A DNA stretch of 23,071 bases from a virus, in the IMG/VR virus record IMGVR_UViG_3300032331_002187, positions 1-23,071 of that record; one strand, given 5' to 3'. Shown here one piece after another: positions 5,966 through 12,693 of the stretch. A model generated the notes under the pieces. That model was given only the letters and a program-made list of their open reading frames with translations, had not been told where the DNA came from and ran no database searches. The first letter of the stretch is position 1; each line of letters opens with the position of its first letter. A program made the position numbers and the translations under genes.

Positions 5966-7002
5966 TACTCAACTTCGCAAGCTTGTCTATAAAGATCTTG
6001 AAAAATTCCTTTGATGATATTTTTATCATATTCAAATTCTGCTTCATCAATATAACGATTTAGAATTGAAATAGTATTTTCTTCTTCATCAACTTCAAAC
6101 TCCGCACTTTCCTGAATATCAAAGTTTTCAATAATCTTGAGTTCTTGGACACCTGCAGTATAAAGTTTATCAATGAACTTTTCAAAAGATTTTGAATTTG
6201 ATTTTTTACGAACAATAACCTTAACAATCTTGTTTTCATACTCAGTCGCATCAAACATTTGATAAGGAGTATCCTCATAGTAAATATTATAAAATAATTT
6301 ATGAGGATTATTTACTGGAGTATGAGTGAGAGTTTCGGTATCAAAGATATGAAATCCACGAGGATCATTCACATCATTCCAATACATCTCATAAGTATTT
6401 CCAAGATAAAAGATTTTTCCATTATCAGAACGGGTATGATAATGACCAGAGAATACTTTAGTGAACTTATCAAAAATATTTGCATTCATTCCGTGTTCTT
6501 CCATCACAAGATTGCGATTCACACGAAAACCTTGAAGTTCTAAGTGTCCCATAGCAACTTTTGCCTTAGACTTTTTGATTTGATCTAAAGTTTCATCATA
6601 GTTCTCACTACAAATCCAGGGAACCATCATAATGTCTAGACCACAAACTTTAATGGTTTGTGGAGAACTATAGGTACGAATATTTGAATACGTCCGAAGT
6701 AAAAGACTGGGTGAGTTTACACTATTGGTATTCTTATAATAACAATCGTGATTACCTATAATCATGTGAACTTCATAGTTTTTAAGAGGTTCAAATACTA
6801 CACGTTTTGCCCACTCCAGACTTTGATAATCAATTGACTTACGACTATCAAAGGCATCACCCATATGAATGACTGTCTCTACTCTGTGCTCTTCTAGGGC
6901 AGGAAAGAAAACATTCTTGTAGAAGAGTTCAAAGTGATCGTGAAGATGCTTTGAACCTTTCCGTGCGCCAAAATGTGTATCAGTTAAAATTGCGATTTTC
7001 AT
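5965..7002 (-). CDS. gp47: Recombination endonuclease subunit gp47 (Mre11/SbcD-like)
   Basis: This 345-aa metallophosphoesterase is the nuclease subunit of the gp46/gp47 complex; T4 gp47 is about 339 aa. All calcineurin-like metal-binding motifs are visible: DTHFG (D8, H10), HMGDAFDSR (D49), IGNHDCYY (N84, H85), MGHLEL (H153) and SGHYHTR (H187, H189). The C-terminal 100 residues are Glu-rich and would carry the region that contacts gp46. The ATG overlaps the gp55 stop codon by four bases (ATGA) and the stop codon overlaps the next ATG by one, so this is a tightly coupled operon. Nothing is missing or truncated. Confidence 0.95.
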   Translation of the reverse strand: MKIAILTDTHFGARKGSKHLHDHFELFYKNVFFPALEEHRVETVIHMGDAFDSRKSIDYQSLEWAKRVVFEPLKNYEVHMIIGNHDCYYKNTNSVNSPSLLLRTYSNIRTYSSPQTIKVCGLDIMMVPWICSENYDETLDQIKKSKAKVAMGHLELQGFRVNRNLVMEEHGMNANIFDKFTKVFSGHYHTRSDNGKIFYLGNTYEMYWNDVNDPRGFHIFDTETLTHTPVNNPHKLFYNIYYEDTPYQMFDATEYENKIVKVIVRKKSNSKSFEKFIDKLYTAGVQELKIIENFDIQESAEFEVDEEENTISILNRYIDEAEFEYDKNIIKGIFQDLYRQACEVE

Positions 7003-7517
7003 CGATTGCTTCGATATTGGATGTTGTCCTTCATCGCATTATACTCCGAACTGCTGCCAGAAAGCAAGCTGTCATCAATCATCATAACCTCATCAAAACC
7101 AGTTCTTTCAATAATCTTAGTCTTGATTTCCAGTTGTTTCTTTTCTTTTTGTATTCTTCTCAGAAACGCATAGTGAATAATCTGAGTAAAGTAAGCAAAA
7201 GGATTTTGAGATCTTTCTGGATTAAAATTATGAATATATTGGACGCAGTTTTCAATACCATCAGAGATCATATCGTCCCTGAACATATAGTTAACAAAAT
7301 TGGGTTTATATGAAAGATGTGTTGCAATCTTTAAGAAGCATTCGCCTAGGTAGTTGGGAATTCTAGGTTTTCCTTCCCAAGGTCCTGACTTTGGTGGTTC
7401 TGTATCGTATTTCTCAACGAACTTTTCCCGTGCTTTTGCAACTTTGCTTCGATATAATATCAATGCCTCCAATAACTCTTTATTGTTTACATAGTGCTCT
7501 GATTTCTTTTTGGACAT
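6999..7517 (-). CDS. gp55: Late-transcription sigma factor gp55
   Basis: A 172-aa sigma70-like factor; T4 gp55 is 185 aa. In T4 it replaces host sigma on RNA polymerase and recognises the TATAAATA octamer, working with the gp45 clamp and gp33. Visible features are an N-terminal helical part (NNKELLEALILYRSK), the motif DDMISDGIENCVQYI followed by NFNPERSQNPFAYFTQIIHY (sigma region-2-like, residues about 100-136), then a basic segment FLRRIQKEKKQLEIKTKII. The match to gp55 is by pattern and by its position between uvsW and gp47. It is the first gene after the 7518-7647 promoter region, so it is probably read early from the TGTTATAAT promoter at 7554-7582. Perfect target octamers occur six times in this window. 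Confidence 0.9.
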   Translation of the reverse strand: MSKKKSEHYVNNKELLEALILYRSKVAKAREKFVEKYDTEPPKSGPWEGKPRIPNYLGECFLKIATHLSYKPNFVNYMFRDDMISDGIENCVQYIHNFNPERSQNPFAYFTQIIHYAFLRRIQKEKKQLEIKTKIIERTGFDEVMMIDDSLLSGSSSEYNAMKDNIQYRSNR

Positions 7518-7553
7518 AACATTGATCTCTATGGATAAAAAAATATTATGTAT

Positions 7554-7582
7554 ATTATAACATACTTTACATAACTTTAATA
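7554..7582 (-). promoter_or_regulatory. Extended -10 sigma70 promoter for gp55
   Basis: The minus strand has a perfect -10 TATAAT (7554-7559) preceded by TGT, forming an extended -10. A weak -35 (TATTAA, 7577-7582) lies 17 bases upstream. It would start transcripts about 30 bases before the gp55 ATG. Its -35 is two bases from the -35 of the plus-strand promoter, so the pair is back to back. Confidence 0.6.
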
Positions 7583-7584
7583 GC

Positions 7585-7613
7585 TTGACAAGTATGTGAA
7601 ATATGTGTATAAT
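7585..7613 (+). promoter_or_regulatory. Perfect consensus sigma70 promoter on the plus strand
   Basis: TTGACA (7585-7590), an exact 17-base spacer and TATAAT (7608-7613) form a textbook host sigma70 promoter. It points rightward, against all annotated genes, so a transcript starting near 7620 would be antisense to the 7648-8043 gene and uvsW. No plausible plus-strand gene follows. A 14-bp palindrome (GATCTTTAAAGATC) then TTTT lies about 40 bases downstream of the expected start. Confidence 0.7.
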
Positions 7614-7647
7614 ACCTTTGTTAGGTTTGAAGATAATAATTTAGATA

Positions 7648-8043
7648 TTAATTGAGATCTTTAAAGATCTTTTCTAGATTCTTACGAGCATCTTCTACAG
7701 TAGAGATATATCCCATTTTATCGGAAATATTCACTTTTCCATCTAATTCAATATCAACATCTTCATTGTCCAGATATCTCTTATAGAAGTTAATCATTGA
7801 TCCTTCTTTAACTTCTGTCATAGTTACGATCTTATCGTATTTAATTACAAACATATCATCATCCGGGATTTCCAACCAAGGTTTTACCTTAACATATTGA
7901 CCGATATGATTACTGACTATCTTCATGATAACAGGATTGTGAAGAATAATAATAGGATCTCCATCATTTTCATCAACGCATACTAAAGAAAATATTTCTT
8001 CACCCGTTACCAATTTAATTACACTATAAAATTCTTCTCCCAT
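7648..8043 (-). CDS. Conserved-looking small protein between uvsW and gp55
   Basis: A 131-aa protein I cannot assign firmly. The start MGEEFYSVIKLVTGEEIFSL followed by IIILHNPVIMKI and a run of alternating hydrophobic residues resembles a small Sm-like beta-barrel, but this is only impression. The C-terminal third is acidic, then ends with a helix (VEDARKNLEKIFKDLN). The ATG overlaps the uvsW stop codon by one base (TAATG), so it is translationally coupled to the helicase and probably acts in the same late DNA-metabolism phase. No terminator is visible at its end apart from a palindrome inside the last codons. Proteins at this position are common in marine T4-like phages and usually annotated hypothetical. 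Confidence 0.8.
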   Translation of the reverse strand: MGEEFYSVIKLVTGEEIFSLVCVDENDGDPIIILHNPVIMKIVSNHIGQYVKVKPWLEIPDDDMFVIKYDKIVTMTEVKEGSMINFYKRYLDNEDVDIELDGKVNISDKMGYISTVEDARKNLEKIFKDLN

Positions 8044-9506
8044 TAGTTTTTAAGAGCGACGTTTACAATCTCATAATTGAAGTTCTCTTCATTATAAATT
8101 TTAATTCTCTCAATAAGATGATTTAATGTATAATTCTTTCTTGATTTATAACTAATATCATCGGCAATGTCATATAGAGTTGCTTTTACTTTGTTTTCAC
8201 CTTTTCTAAGAACTCTACCGATTGATTGAAGATTTCTGATTCTCGATTTACTGGGAGAAGCAAAGATAACATTGTGAAGATTTCGAATATTAACACCAGT
8301 AGAAAAAGTGCCATAAGAAGCAACGATGATTGCATTATTCTCCTTTTCGGTTATTTCTCTAACTTTTTCCCGTTCTTCAGTTTCTACGCCACCATGGACA
8401 AAGAAAACATGTCTATCATCAATCTTATCATTATTTATGAGTTCATATAAAGGTTGTCCATGACCTTCGACTCTTGAAAATAAAACAAGAGTATTTCCCT
8501 TTAAATCTAGAGCAAGATTTTTGATAAAATTATTTCTCTTTTGATGATTGATGATATATTGAATCTCATCTTCAAATACTTCAAATCTATTTGGTGGGTG
8601 TTTCAATAGCAGTATTTTGATATCCAACTTAGCAAGATGACCCTTCTTCATTAGTTCATCTGTGTTGATAATTTTATAAGAAGGTCCAAATAATCCTTCT
8701 AATACCCATTTGTGAGTTTGACTTCCATCTAGTGTTCCAGTAAATCCAAAGCGATATTTTGCATCACAAAGTTTCGTCATTATAGATATTAATGACTTGG
8801 ATTTAAATTGGTGTGCTTCATCTCCTACGACTACATTAAATCTGGAAAAATACTGCTTGGGCAATTTGTAAATACTTTGCCAGGTGGTAATAATAACTTG
8901 GGAATCAGTTTCTCGTTCCTTACCAGCGTATATCTTGTGGCAGTATGAACCAACATCCCATCCATAATCTGCAAAATCTTTATACATTTGTTCTACAAGG
9001 GAAGTCGTCGGCACAACTATCAGAATATTTTGCTGCTTCTCAACGTAATATCTCACAACAGAATATATCATTAACGACTTTCCAGAAGCAGTTGGAGATA
9101 TCAATAATTTTCGATTATGTCGCAAGGCGTCGTATACTCCCTCAACTTGGTAGTCGCGTGGGGCGTGTCTACTGATCGCAGTCATATAATCTTTCACACC
9201 TTCCGTTGAGATGTTCTCATTTATCTCAAAGGGAAGTCCGTAAAATTTGTTGTTTGAGAATTCATACGTATATTCATGATCCTCACAGAATCGAATAATT
9301 CTGTCTAAGAGTCCAATATAGATTTCTCTCGTATCTACATTAAACAAATATATGCGACCATCCCACCATTTATTTTTATATGAAGGAGAAAACTTGGCAT
9401 TTGGAACTTCAAATTGAAATGCGTCTCTTAATTCATAATAGATATGAGGTTCTGCTTGAATAGTTAAATACACCTCATTCTTTTTTGATATAATCAAATG
9501 TGACAT
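8043..9506 (-). CDS. uvsW: UvsW-like RNA-DNA / DNA helicase
   Basis: This 487-aa superfamily 2 helicase corresponds to T4 UvsW (503 aa). UvsW unwinds R-loops and branched DNA and shifts replication from origin- to recombination-dependent mode. Motifs: Q-like RDYQVEG (about 117-123), Walker A SPTASGKS (137-144), DEAH (229-232, in VVGDEAHQFKS), motif III FTGTLDG (about 255-261), the second RecA domain with LVLFSRVEGHG, and motif VI QSIGRVLRKG. The N-terminal 100 residues include KWWDGRIYLF, matching the UvsW N-terminal DNA-binding domain. It follows a terminator and a one-mismatch late octamer (9528-9535), consistent with late expression as in T4. The next gene overlaps its stop codon. Confidence 0.95.
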   Translation of the reverse strand: MSHLIISKKNEVYLTIQAEPHIYYELRDAFQFEVPNAKFSPSYKNKWWDGRIYLFNVDTREIYIGLLDRIIRFCEDHEYTYEFSNNKFYGLPFEINENISTEGVKDYMTAISRHAPRDYQVEGVYDALRHNRKLLISPTASGKSLMIYSVVRYYVEKQQNILIVVPTTSLVEQMYKDFADYGWDVGSYCHKIYAGKERETDSQVIITTWQSIYKLPKQYFSRFNVVVGDEAHQFKSKSLISIMTKLCDAKYRFGFTGTLDGSQTHKWVLEGLFGPSYKIINTDELMKKGHLAKLDIKILLLKHPPNRFEVFEDEIQYIINHQKRNNFIKNLALDLKGNTLVLFSRVEGHGQPLYELINNDKIDDRHVFFVHGGVETEEREKVREITEKENNAIIVASYGTFSTGVNIRNLHNVIFASPSKSRIRNLQSIGRVLRKGENKVKATLYDIADDISYKSRKNYTLNHLIERIKIYNEENFNYEIVNVALKN

Positions 9507-9527
9507 TCATATAATATCAGTTATAGG

Positions 9528-9535
9528 TATTTATT
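9528..9535 (-). promoter_or_regulatory. Probable late promoter for uvsW (AATAAATA)
   Basis: The minus strand reads AATAAATA, one mismatch from the late octamer, 22 bases upstream of the uvsW ATG and just after a terminator. In T4 uvsW is a late gene, which fits. No good -35/-10 pair was seen. Confidence 0.5.
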
Positions 9536-9540
9536 GGCAA

Positions 9541-9565
9541 TAAAAAAGAGGCATTTCTGCCTTCT
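9541..9565 (-). terminator. Rho-independent terminator after uvsY
   Basis: Minus-strand stem AGGCA / TGCCT with a GAAA tetraloop, extended by a few more pairs across a one-base bulge, followed by six T. It lies just after the uvsY stop codon (9569-9571). Confidence 0.7.
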
Positions 9566-9568
9566 CAA

Positions 9569-10000
9569 TTAATTATATCCAGCACTAAATCTCATAAACT
9601 CTATTGCATTTTTAATTTGATAAGTTCTATTAGAAACTGTCTTAATGATCTCTTCTAAGAACTTAAGCATAATGTCATAATATTTTATCTTCAAATCAAT
9701 TTTAGAAAGTCTTTCATCGGCACTCATATACCTCTCTATTGCGTCCTTTTCCCTTACCTTATACGGAAATGGGTCCTCTACATAGACCTCTGCTGGTGCC
9801 TTTCCTGTGTAGTAGTTGTAACGTTCTAGACGCACTCTATTATAGGTTTCTCGTGCCTTCTCACGAAGAAGAGTAATTGTATTGTAGATGGTATAGTATT
9901 TGGAATGTAGTTGAGGAATTTTTAGTGATTCATCGTGTAGGTTGTCTGGATCGATGACAGAATCTCTCTGCCACATCTCCTGAATTTCATCAAGATTCAT
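9569..10000 (-). CDS. uvsY: UvsY recombination mediator
   Basis: A 143-aa protein; T4 UvsY is 137 aa. UvsY loads the UvsX recombinase onto gp32-coated single-stranded DNA. The sequence follows the T4 protein through its length: RLERYNYYTGK corresponds to the T4 RLDYYSGR segment, then MSADERLSKIDLKIKYYDIM to the T4 LSADKDVLKVD...YW segment. The ending IKNAIEFMRFSAG corresponds to IKHIQDMRAFEAG. It is almost wholly alpha-helical, as expected. The ATG overlaps the stop codon of the upstream gene by four bases (ATGA). It is followed by a terminator, so it ends the unit that starts behind gp23. Confidence 0.9.
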   Translation of the reverse strand: MNLDEIQEMWQRDSVIDPDNLHDESLKIPQLHSKYYTIYNTITLLREKARETYNRVRLERYNYYTGKAPAEVYVEDPFPYKVREKDAIERYMSADERLSKIDLKIKYYDIMLKFLEEIIKTVSNRTYQIKNAIEFMRFSAGYN

Positions 10001-10539
10001 AGAGGTTGGTTATTGGTTCCTAGGATATTATAGACAGTATACTTGAAAGATACCTCTGCTGTAAAGTACTGAATATCTGTAAGTGTAGAATCAAAATCAA
10101 GTGAAGATAAGGAAACGGGAAATAAGTCTTTAAACTTTACAACAGCATTATCTTTATAGTTACTATTTAAAATGTGCAATGTCCCATCACTAAAAGCATC
10201 TTTTGGATCCCTAATTCCATTCTCAATAATTAAATCTGCATATTGTCCTGTTGTTTCTGGATATCCAAGACCAGTTAACCAATTATGAATTGCCATATAG
10301 TTTTCTAAATTTTCATCAACAAGAAATCTTAAATTCAAATCTCCATAAGAAAGTTTTTCACCAGGAACATCTAGATCTTTAAGATACGATGGTTGAATAT
10401 TGGTTTGCAAAGTAATCTCTGGTATTCTTGTAGAATTGCAAAAAAATACTACCTTTGGTTCTTTTGCTAAACTAAACTTAAATCCAACTGGAGATAAGAA
10501 GTTTCTATTTTGTATTTGATTTGCTAATGAAGATGCCAT
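9997..10539 (-). CDS. Tail-tube-fold structural protein (gp3/gp19-like position)
   Basis: A 180-aa virion protein. The text NFLSPVGFKFSL, then STRIPEITLQT, then LDVPGEKLSYGDLNLRFLVD and IHNWLTGLG is the pattern of tail-tube-fold proteins such as T4 gp19 and gp54. In marine T4-like phages the gene between gp23 and uvsY is often annotated gp3, the tail completion and sheath stabiliser. Both sequence pattern and position support a tail-tube or tail-terminator role, but the exact T4 equivalent is uncertain, so no symbol is given. It begins two bases after the preceding gene and overlaps uvsY by four. It is distinct from the true gp19 at 16753-17343, with little obvious identity. Confidence 0.75.
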   Translation of the reverse strand: MASSLANQIQNRNFLSPVGFKFSLAKEPKVVFFCNSTRIPEITLQTNIQPSYLKDLDVPGEKLSYGDLNLRFLVDENLENYMAIHNWLTGLGYPETTGQYADLIIENGIRDPKDAFSDGTLHILNSNYKDNAVVKFKDLFPVSLSSLDFDSTLTDIQYFTAEVSFKYTVYNILGTNNQPL

Positions 10540-10541
10540 TT

Positions 10542-11168
10542 TTATTTTTTAGGTGCAGGTGCAGTCTTTGCATTTGATGGTGAAGAAACTTGTGTATAGA
10601 CCATTCTTTTTCCCCATTTTTGAGGTGTGATATTTGTGCCAGCAATATCTTTTGTGATTTGTGGTGAAAGATCAAAACTAGTATCTTTATTCACATTACC
10701 AGTTTTTCCAAAATCTCCAACATCATTAATCTTTGCCTTAGTTTCTTTTGTTTTTGTTCCCTGTGGTTCTGCAGTAACTCTTAGCGTCGATCCATAGGGA
10801 ATTGAAGGTGCTCCACTTTGTCCTTTTGGTGCTTGACCCTCTTTATATTTGAATGGAACTGCAGCATTTCTGGTTTTCCAATTGTGAGGATCTCCAGTTG
10901 CTGTTACTGCATTTGGTGTAAAGGCATCTCCTGGTGCGTAAACACTTGCTTTTACTGGTTTCCAACCATATCTATTTTGCTCTGTATCACTATGTGCTCT
11001 TTGTGTAAACTTCCCAGTAGATTTATCGAGAACTCCTGGTTGATAGTTTTTATATGCAAGAACTTCTTTAGAAGGTTCTTTAGAAGGTTTTGGTTTAGTA
11101 GATTTTGCAACTAAATTCAAATCCTCTATAATATTTGCATCTTTACAAAATTGCTTATAGGATTTCAT
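10542..11168 (-). CDS. Protein with CTS-like N-terminus and possible RlpA-like double-psi barrel
   Basis: A 208-aa protein. The start MKSYKQFCKDANIIEDLN resembles the MKTFKQF / MKTYQEF capsid-targeting-like peptides, though the (L/I)xE cleavage residue is absent at the expected site. After a Lys/Pro linker, residues of about 75-185 read ASVYAPGDAF, TATGDP, IPYGSTLRVT, AKINDVGDFG and SFDLSPQI. The order and spacing recall RlpA / 3D-domain double-psi barrels (ASWYGPG... TA..G... LPFGTxVRVT... VxVNDRGPF... DLS). Such domains act on or bind peptidoglycan. The C-terminus is Ala/Pro/Lys-rich. The gene sits behind the gp23 terminator and a one-mismatch late octamer. A role in wall penetration is inference and the domain call is by eye. 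Confidence 0.65.
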   Translation of the reverse strand: MKSYKQFCKDANIIEDLNLVAKSTKPKPSKEPSKEVLAYKNYQPGVLDKSTGKFTQRAHSDTEQNRYGWKPVKASVYAPGDAFTPNAVTATGDPHNWKTRNAAVPFKYKEGQAPKGQSGAPSIPYGSTLRVTAEPQGTKTKETKAKINDVGDFGKTGNVNKDTSFDLSPQITKDIAGTNITPQKWGKRMVYTQVSSPSNAKTAPAPKK

Positions 11169-11187
11169 TTATCTGAGATTTTTTTAG

Positions 11188-11195
11188 TATTTAGA
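11188..11195 (-). promoter_or_regulatory. Probable late promoter (TCTAAATA)
   Basis: One mismatch from TATAAATA on the minus strand, 20 bases upstream of the ATG at 11168 and directly after the T-tract of the gp23 terminator, the same layout as the perfect octamers at 1464 and 3756. Confidence 0.55.
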
Positions 11196-11224
11196 TAAAA
11201 AAAGACCCCCCTTGCGGGAGGTCT
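11196..11224 (-). terminator. Strong rho-independent terminator after gp23
   Basis: Minus-strand 9-bp GC-rich stem AGACCTCCC / GGGGGGTCT (one G-U) closing a GCAA tetraloop, followed by seven T. It lies about 22 bases after the gp23 stop codon and is the strongest terminator seen here. Confidence 0.9.
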
Positions 11225-11245
11225 GAGAAGATATGTGAACCGAGA

Positions 11246-12640
11246 TCACATTAGGTTGTCAACACGAACTCTTCTGTAGTAACGATTAGAGTTCATCTGG
11301 ATGCGACCTGCACCAGCAGTAGTTCCTTCAGCGAATGGGTTAGCAACAATACCATATCTGGTCTTGAAGCCAATCTTGGGCTGGAAGGTGTCCTGACCAA
11401 CGGCACGAACCATTTGGAGAGGAACATATGGGCAGTAGAATAAACCAGCATCATAAGGGGAAGAACCCTTATAACCAACAACGTAGTATTGGTTAGAAGC
11501 AACGTTTGCCGAATAAGGATCGATATAAACACGATACTTACCTTGGAGGATACCAGCAAAAGTATTGCCAGTGTCATCAACATTGAGGTTAGCGTTAAGA
11601 GCTGGGGTGTAATCAAGAACACCTGCCATGGTGAGTGCCGAAGCAACGTCTGCCGAGCAGAGGATCATGTTACCCTTTCCTCTACGAGTTCTTTGTGCGA
11701 TTGCGTTAGCATCACGCTCGATTTGGAAGATAAGACCCTTGAACTTCTCAACTGACCAACGACCGTTGGAGTCAACGTCAAGGTCAAAAGTACCAGCGGT
11801 AGCAACGTTTGCTTGAGCACCAGACTCAGCAACGCCATAGATGGTACGGATAACTTCACGGTTGATTTCGGCAAGAATCTCTGTTGAGAGAATGTTTGCC
11901 AACTCAGCTTCTGCATTCAGACCGTGGATTGCCTTGAGGTCTTGTGCGAGTTCGAGCGAATACTCGGCCTTCAGAGCACGTGACTTAGCAGTAACGGTGA
12001 CTTTCTCGATTGAGAATGCCATTTCGTTGAAGTAGTCACCACTACCTTGACCAAGGTTTTCTGAGTCATCGGTTCTCATGCCCTGACCTACGTTGTAGGT
12101 AGTTGCAGTTTGACCCGACTCAGGATTTAGAAGACCTGGGTTTGTTCCACGTTGAGTAGTAGTACCAAGACCAACAGAACCACTGGTGAATCCGTTAGTA
12201 AGATTGAATCCGCTGTCCTGACCAGAGAATGCTGAATCTGCTTCGTTGAACAGAGCTTCAGTGCCGCTTTGGCTGTTGTATCTTGCACGCATTGCGAAGA
12301 TGAGTCCAGTAGGACCGTTCATTGGTTGAACGCCTGCGAGGTCATAAGCGACCAAGTTAGGCATTGCGCGTCTGATCAAGGAGATCAAAACAGGGTCGAA
12401 ACCTTGCATAGCGCCAGTGCTGCTACCACTAAGACCAGTGCCAGATGCAGTGCTGGTGCTAGTGAAGTTGGTTGGAGCTTCTGAAAGGAAAGTGTGCTCT
12501 TCACGGAGCTCTCTTTCTTGGTTTTCGAGCAGGATAGCGGTTACTGATCTGCGATGTGAATCTTGGATCGGATCCATTCCTTGATAATCAAGGATTGGTG
12601 CCCACTTCTCCTGCAATTGTTCTGCATTGAACATTTGCAT
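11246..12640 (-). CDS. gp23: Major capsid protein gp23
   Basis: This 464-aa protein forms the capsid hexamers; T4 gp23 is 521 aa and marine relatives are shorter. Signature text includes DPVLISLIRRAMPNLVAYDL, VQPMNGPTGLIFAMRARY, VTAKSRALKAEYSLELAQDL and the C-terminal KTRYGIVANPF. A likely gp21 cleavage site is FLSE/A at residues 51-55, removing 54 residues, which compares with 65 in T4. The start at 12640 has AGAGG nine bases upstream, supporting it over the second Met two codons later. An octamer one mismatch from the late consensus (TATAAACA) lies 37 bases upstream, and a strong terminator follows. Codons look more regular and less AT-rich than in the accessory genes, as expected for a highly expressed protein. 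Confidence 0.97.
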   Translation of the reverse strand: MQMFNAEQLQEKWAPILDYQGMDPIQDSHRRSVTAILLENQERELREEHTFLSEAPTNFTSTSTASGTGLSGSSTGAMQGFDPVLISLIRRAMPNLVAYDLAGVQPMNGPTGLIFAMRARYNSQSGTEALFNEADSAFSGQDSGFNLTNGFTSGSVGLGTTTQRGTNPGLLNPESGQTATTYNVGQGMRTDDSENLGQGSGDYFNEMAFSIEKVTVTAKSRALKAEYSLELAQDLKAIHGLNAEAELANILSTEILAEINREVIRTIYGVAESGAQANVATAGTFDLDVDSNGRWSVEKFKGLIFQIERDANAIAQRTRRGKGNMILCSADVASALTMAGVLDYTPALNANLNVDDTGNTFAGILQGKYRVYIDPYSANVASNQYYVVGYKGSSPYDAGLFYCPYVPLQMVRAVGQDTFQPKIGFKTRYGIVANPFAEGTTAGAGRIQMNSNRYYRRVRVDNLM

Positions 12641-12676
12641 TTGATTTTACCTCTTTAAAAATTGTTGTTGTTTGAG

Positions 12677-12684
12677 TGTTTATA
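12677..12684 (-). promoter_or_regulatory. Probable late promoter for gp23 (TATAAACA)
   Basis: One mismatch from TATAAATA on the minus strand, 37 bases before the gp23 ATG. It lies inside AGATTATAAACAC, which closely matches AGATTATAACAC upstream of gp22. Confidence 0.6.
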
Positions 12685-12693
12685 ATCTAAAAA

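Noticed and set aside
6951-7313. 120-codon plus-strand frame opposite gp55/gp47
   Set aside because: Antisense of two well-supported genes and no translation signal. It lies upstream of the plus-strand promoter at 7585, so that promoter cannot express it.
7655-7675. Palindrome GATCTTTAAAGATC as a minus-strand terminator for the 131-aa gene
   Set aside because: No T-tract follows it on the minus strand and there is no room for a loop. It is kept only as a possible end for a plus-strand transcript.
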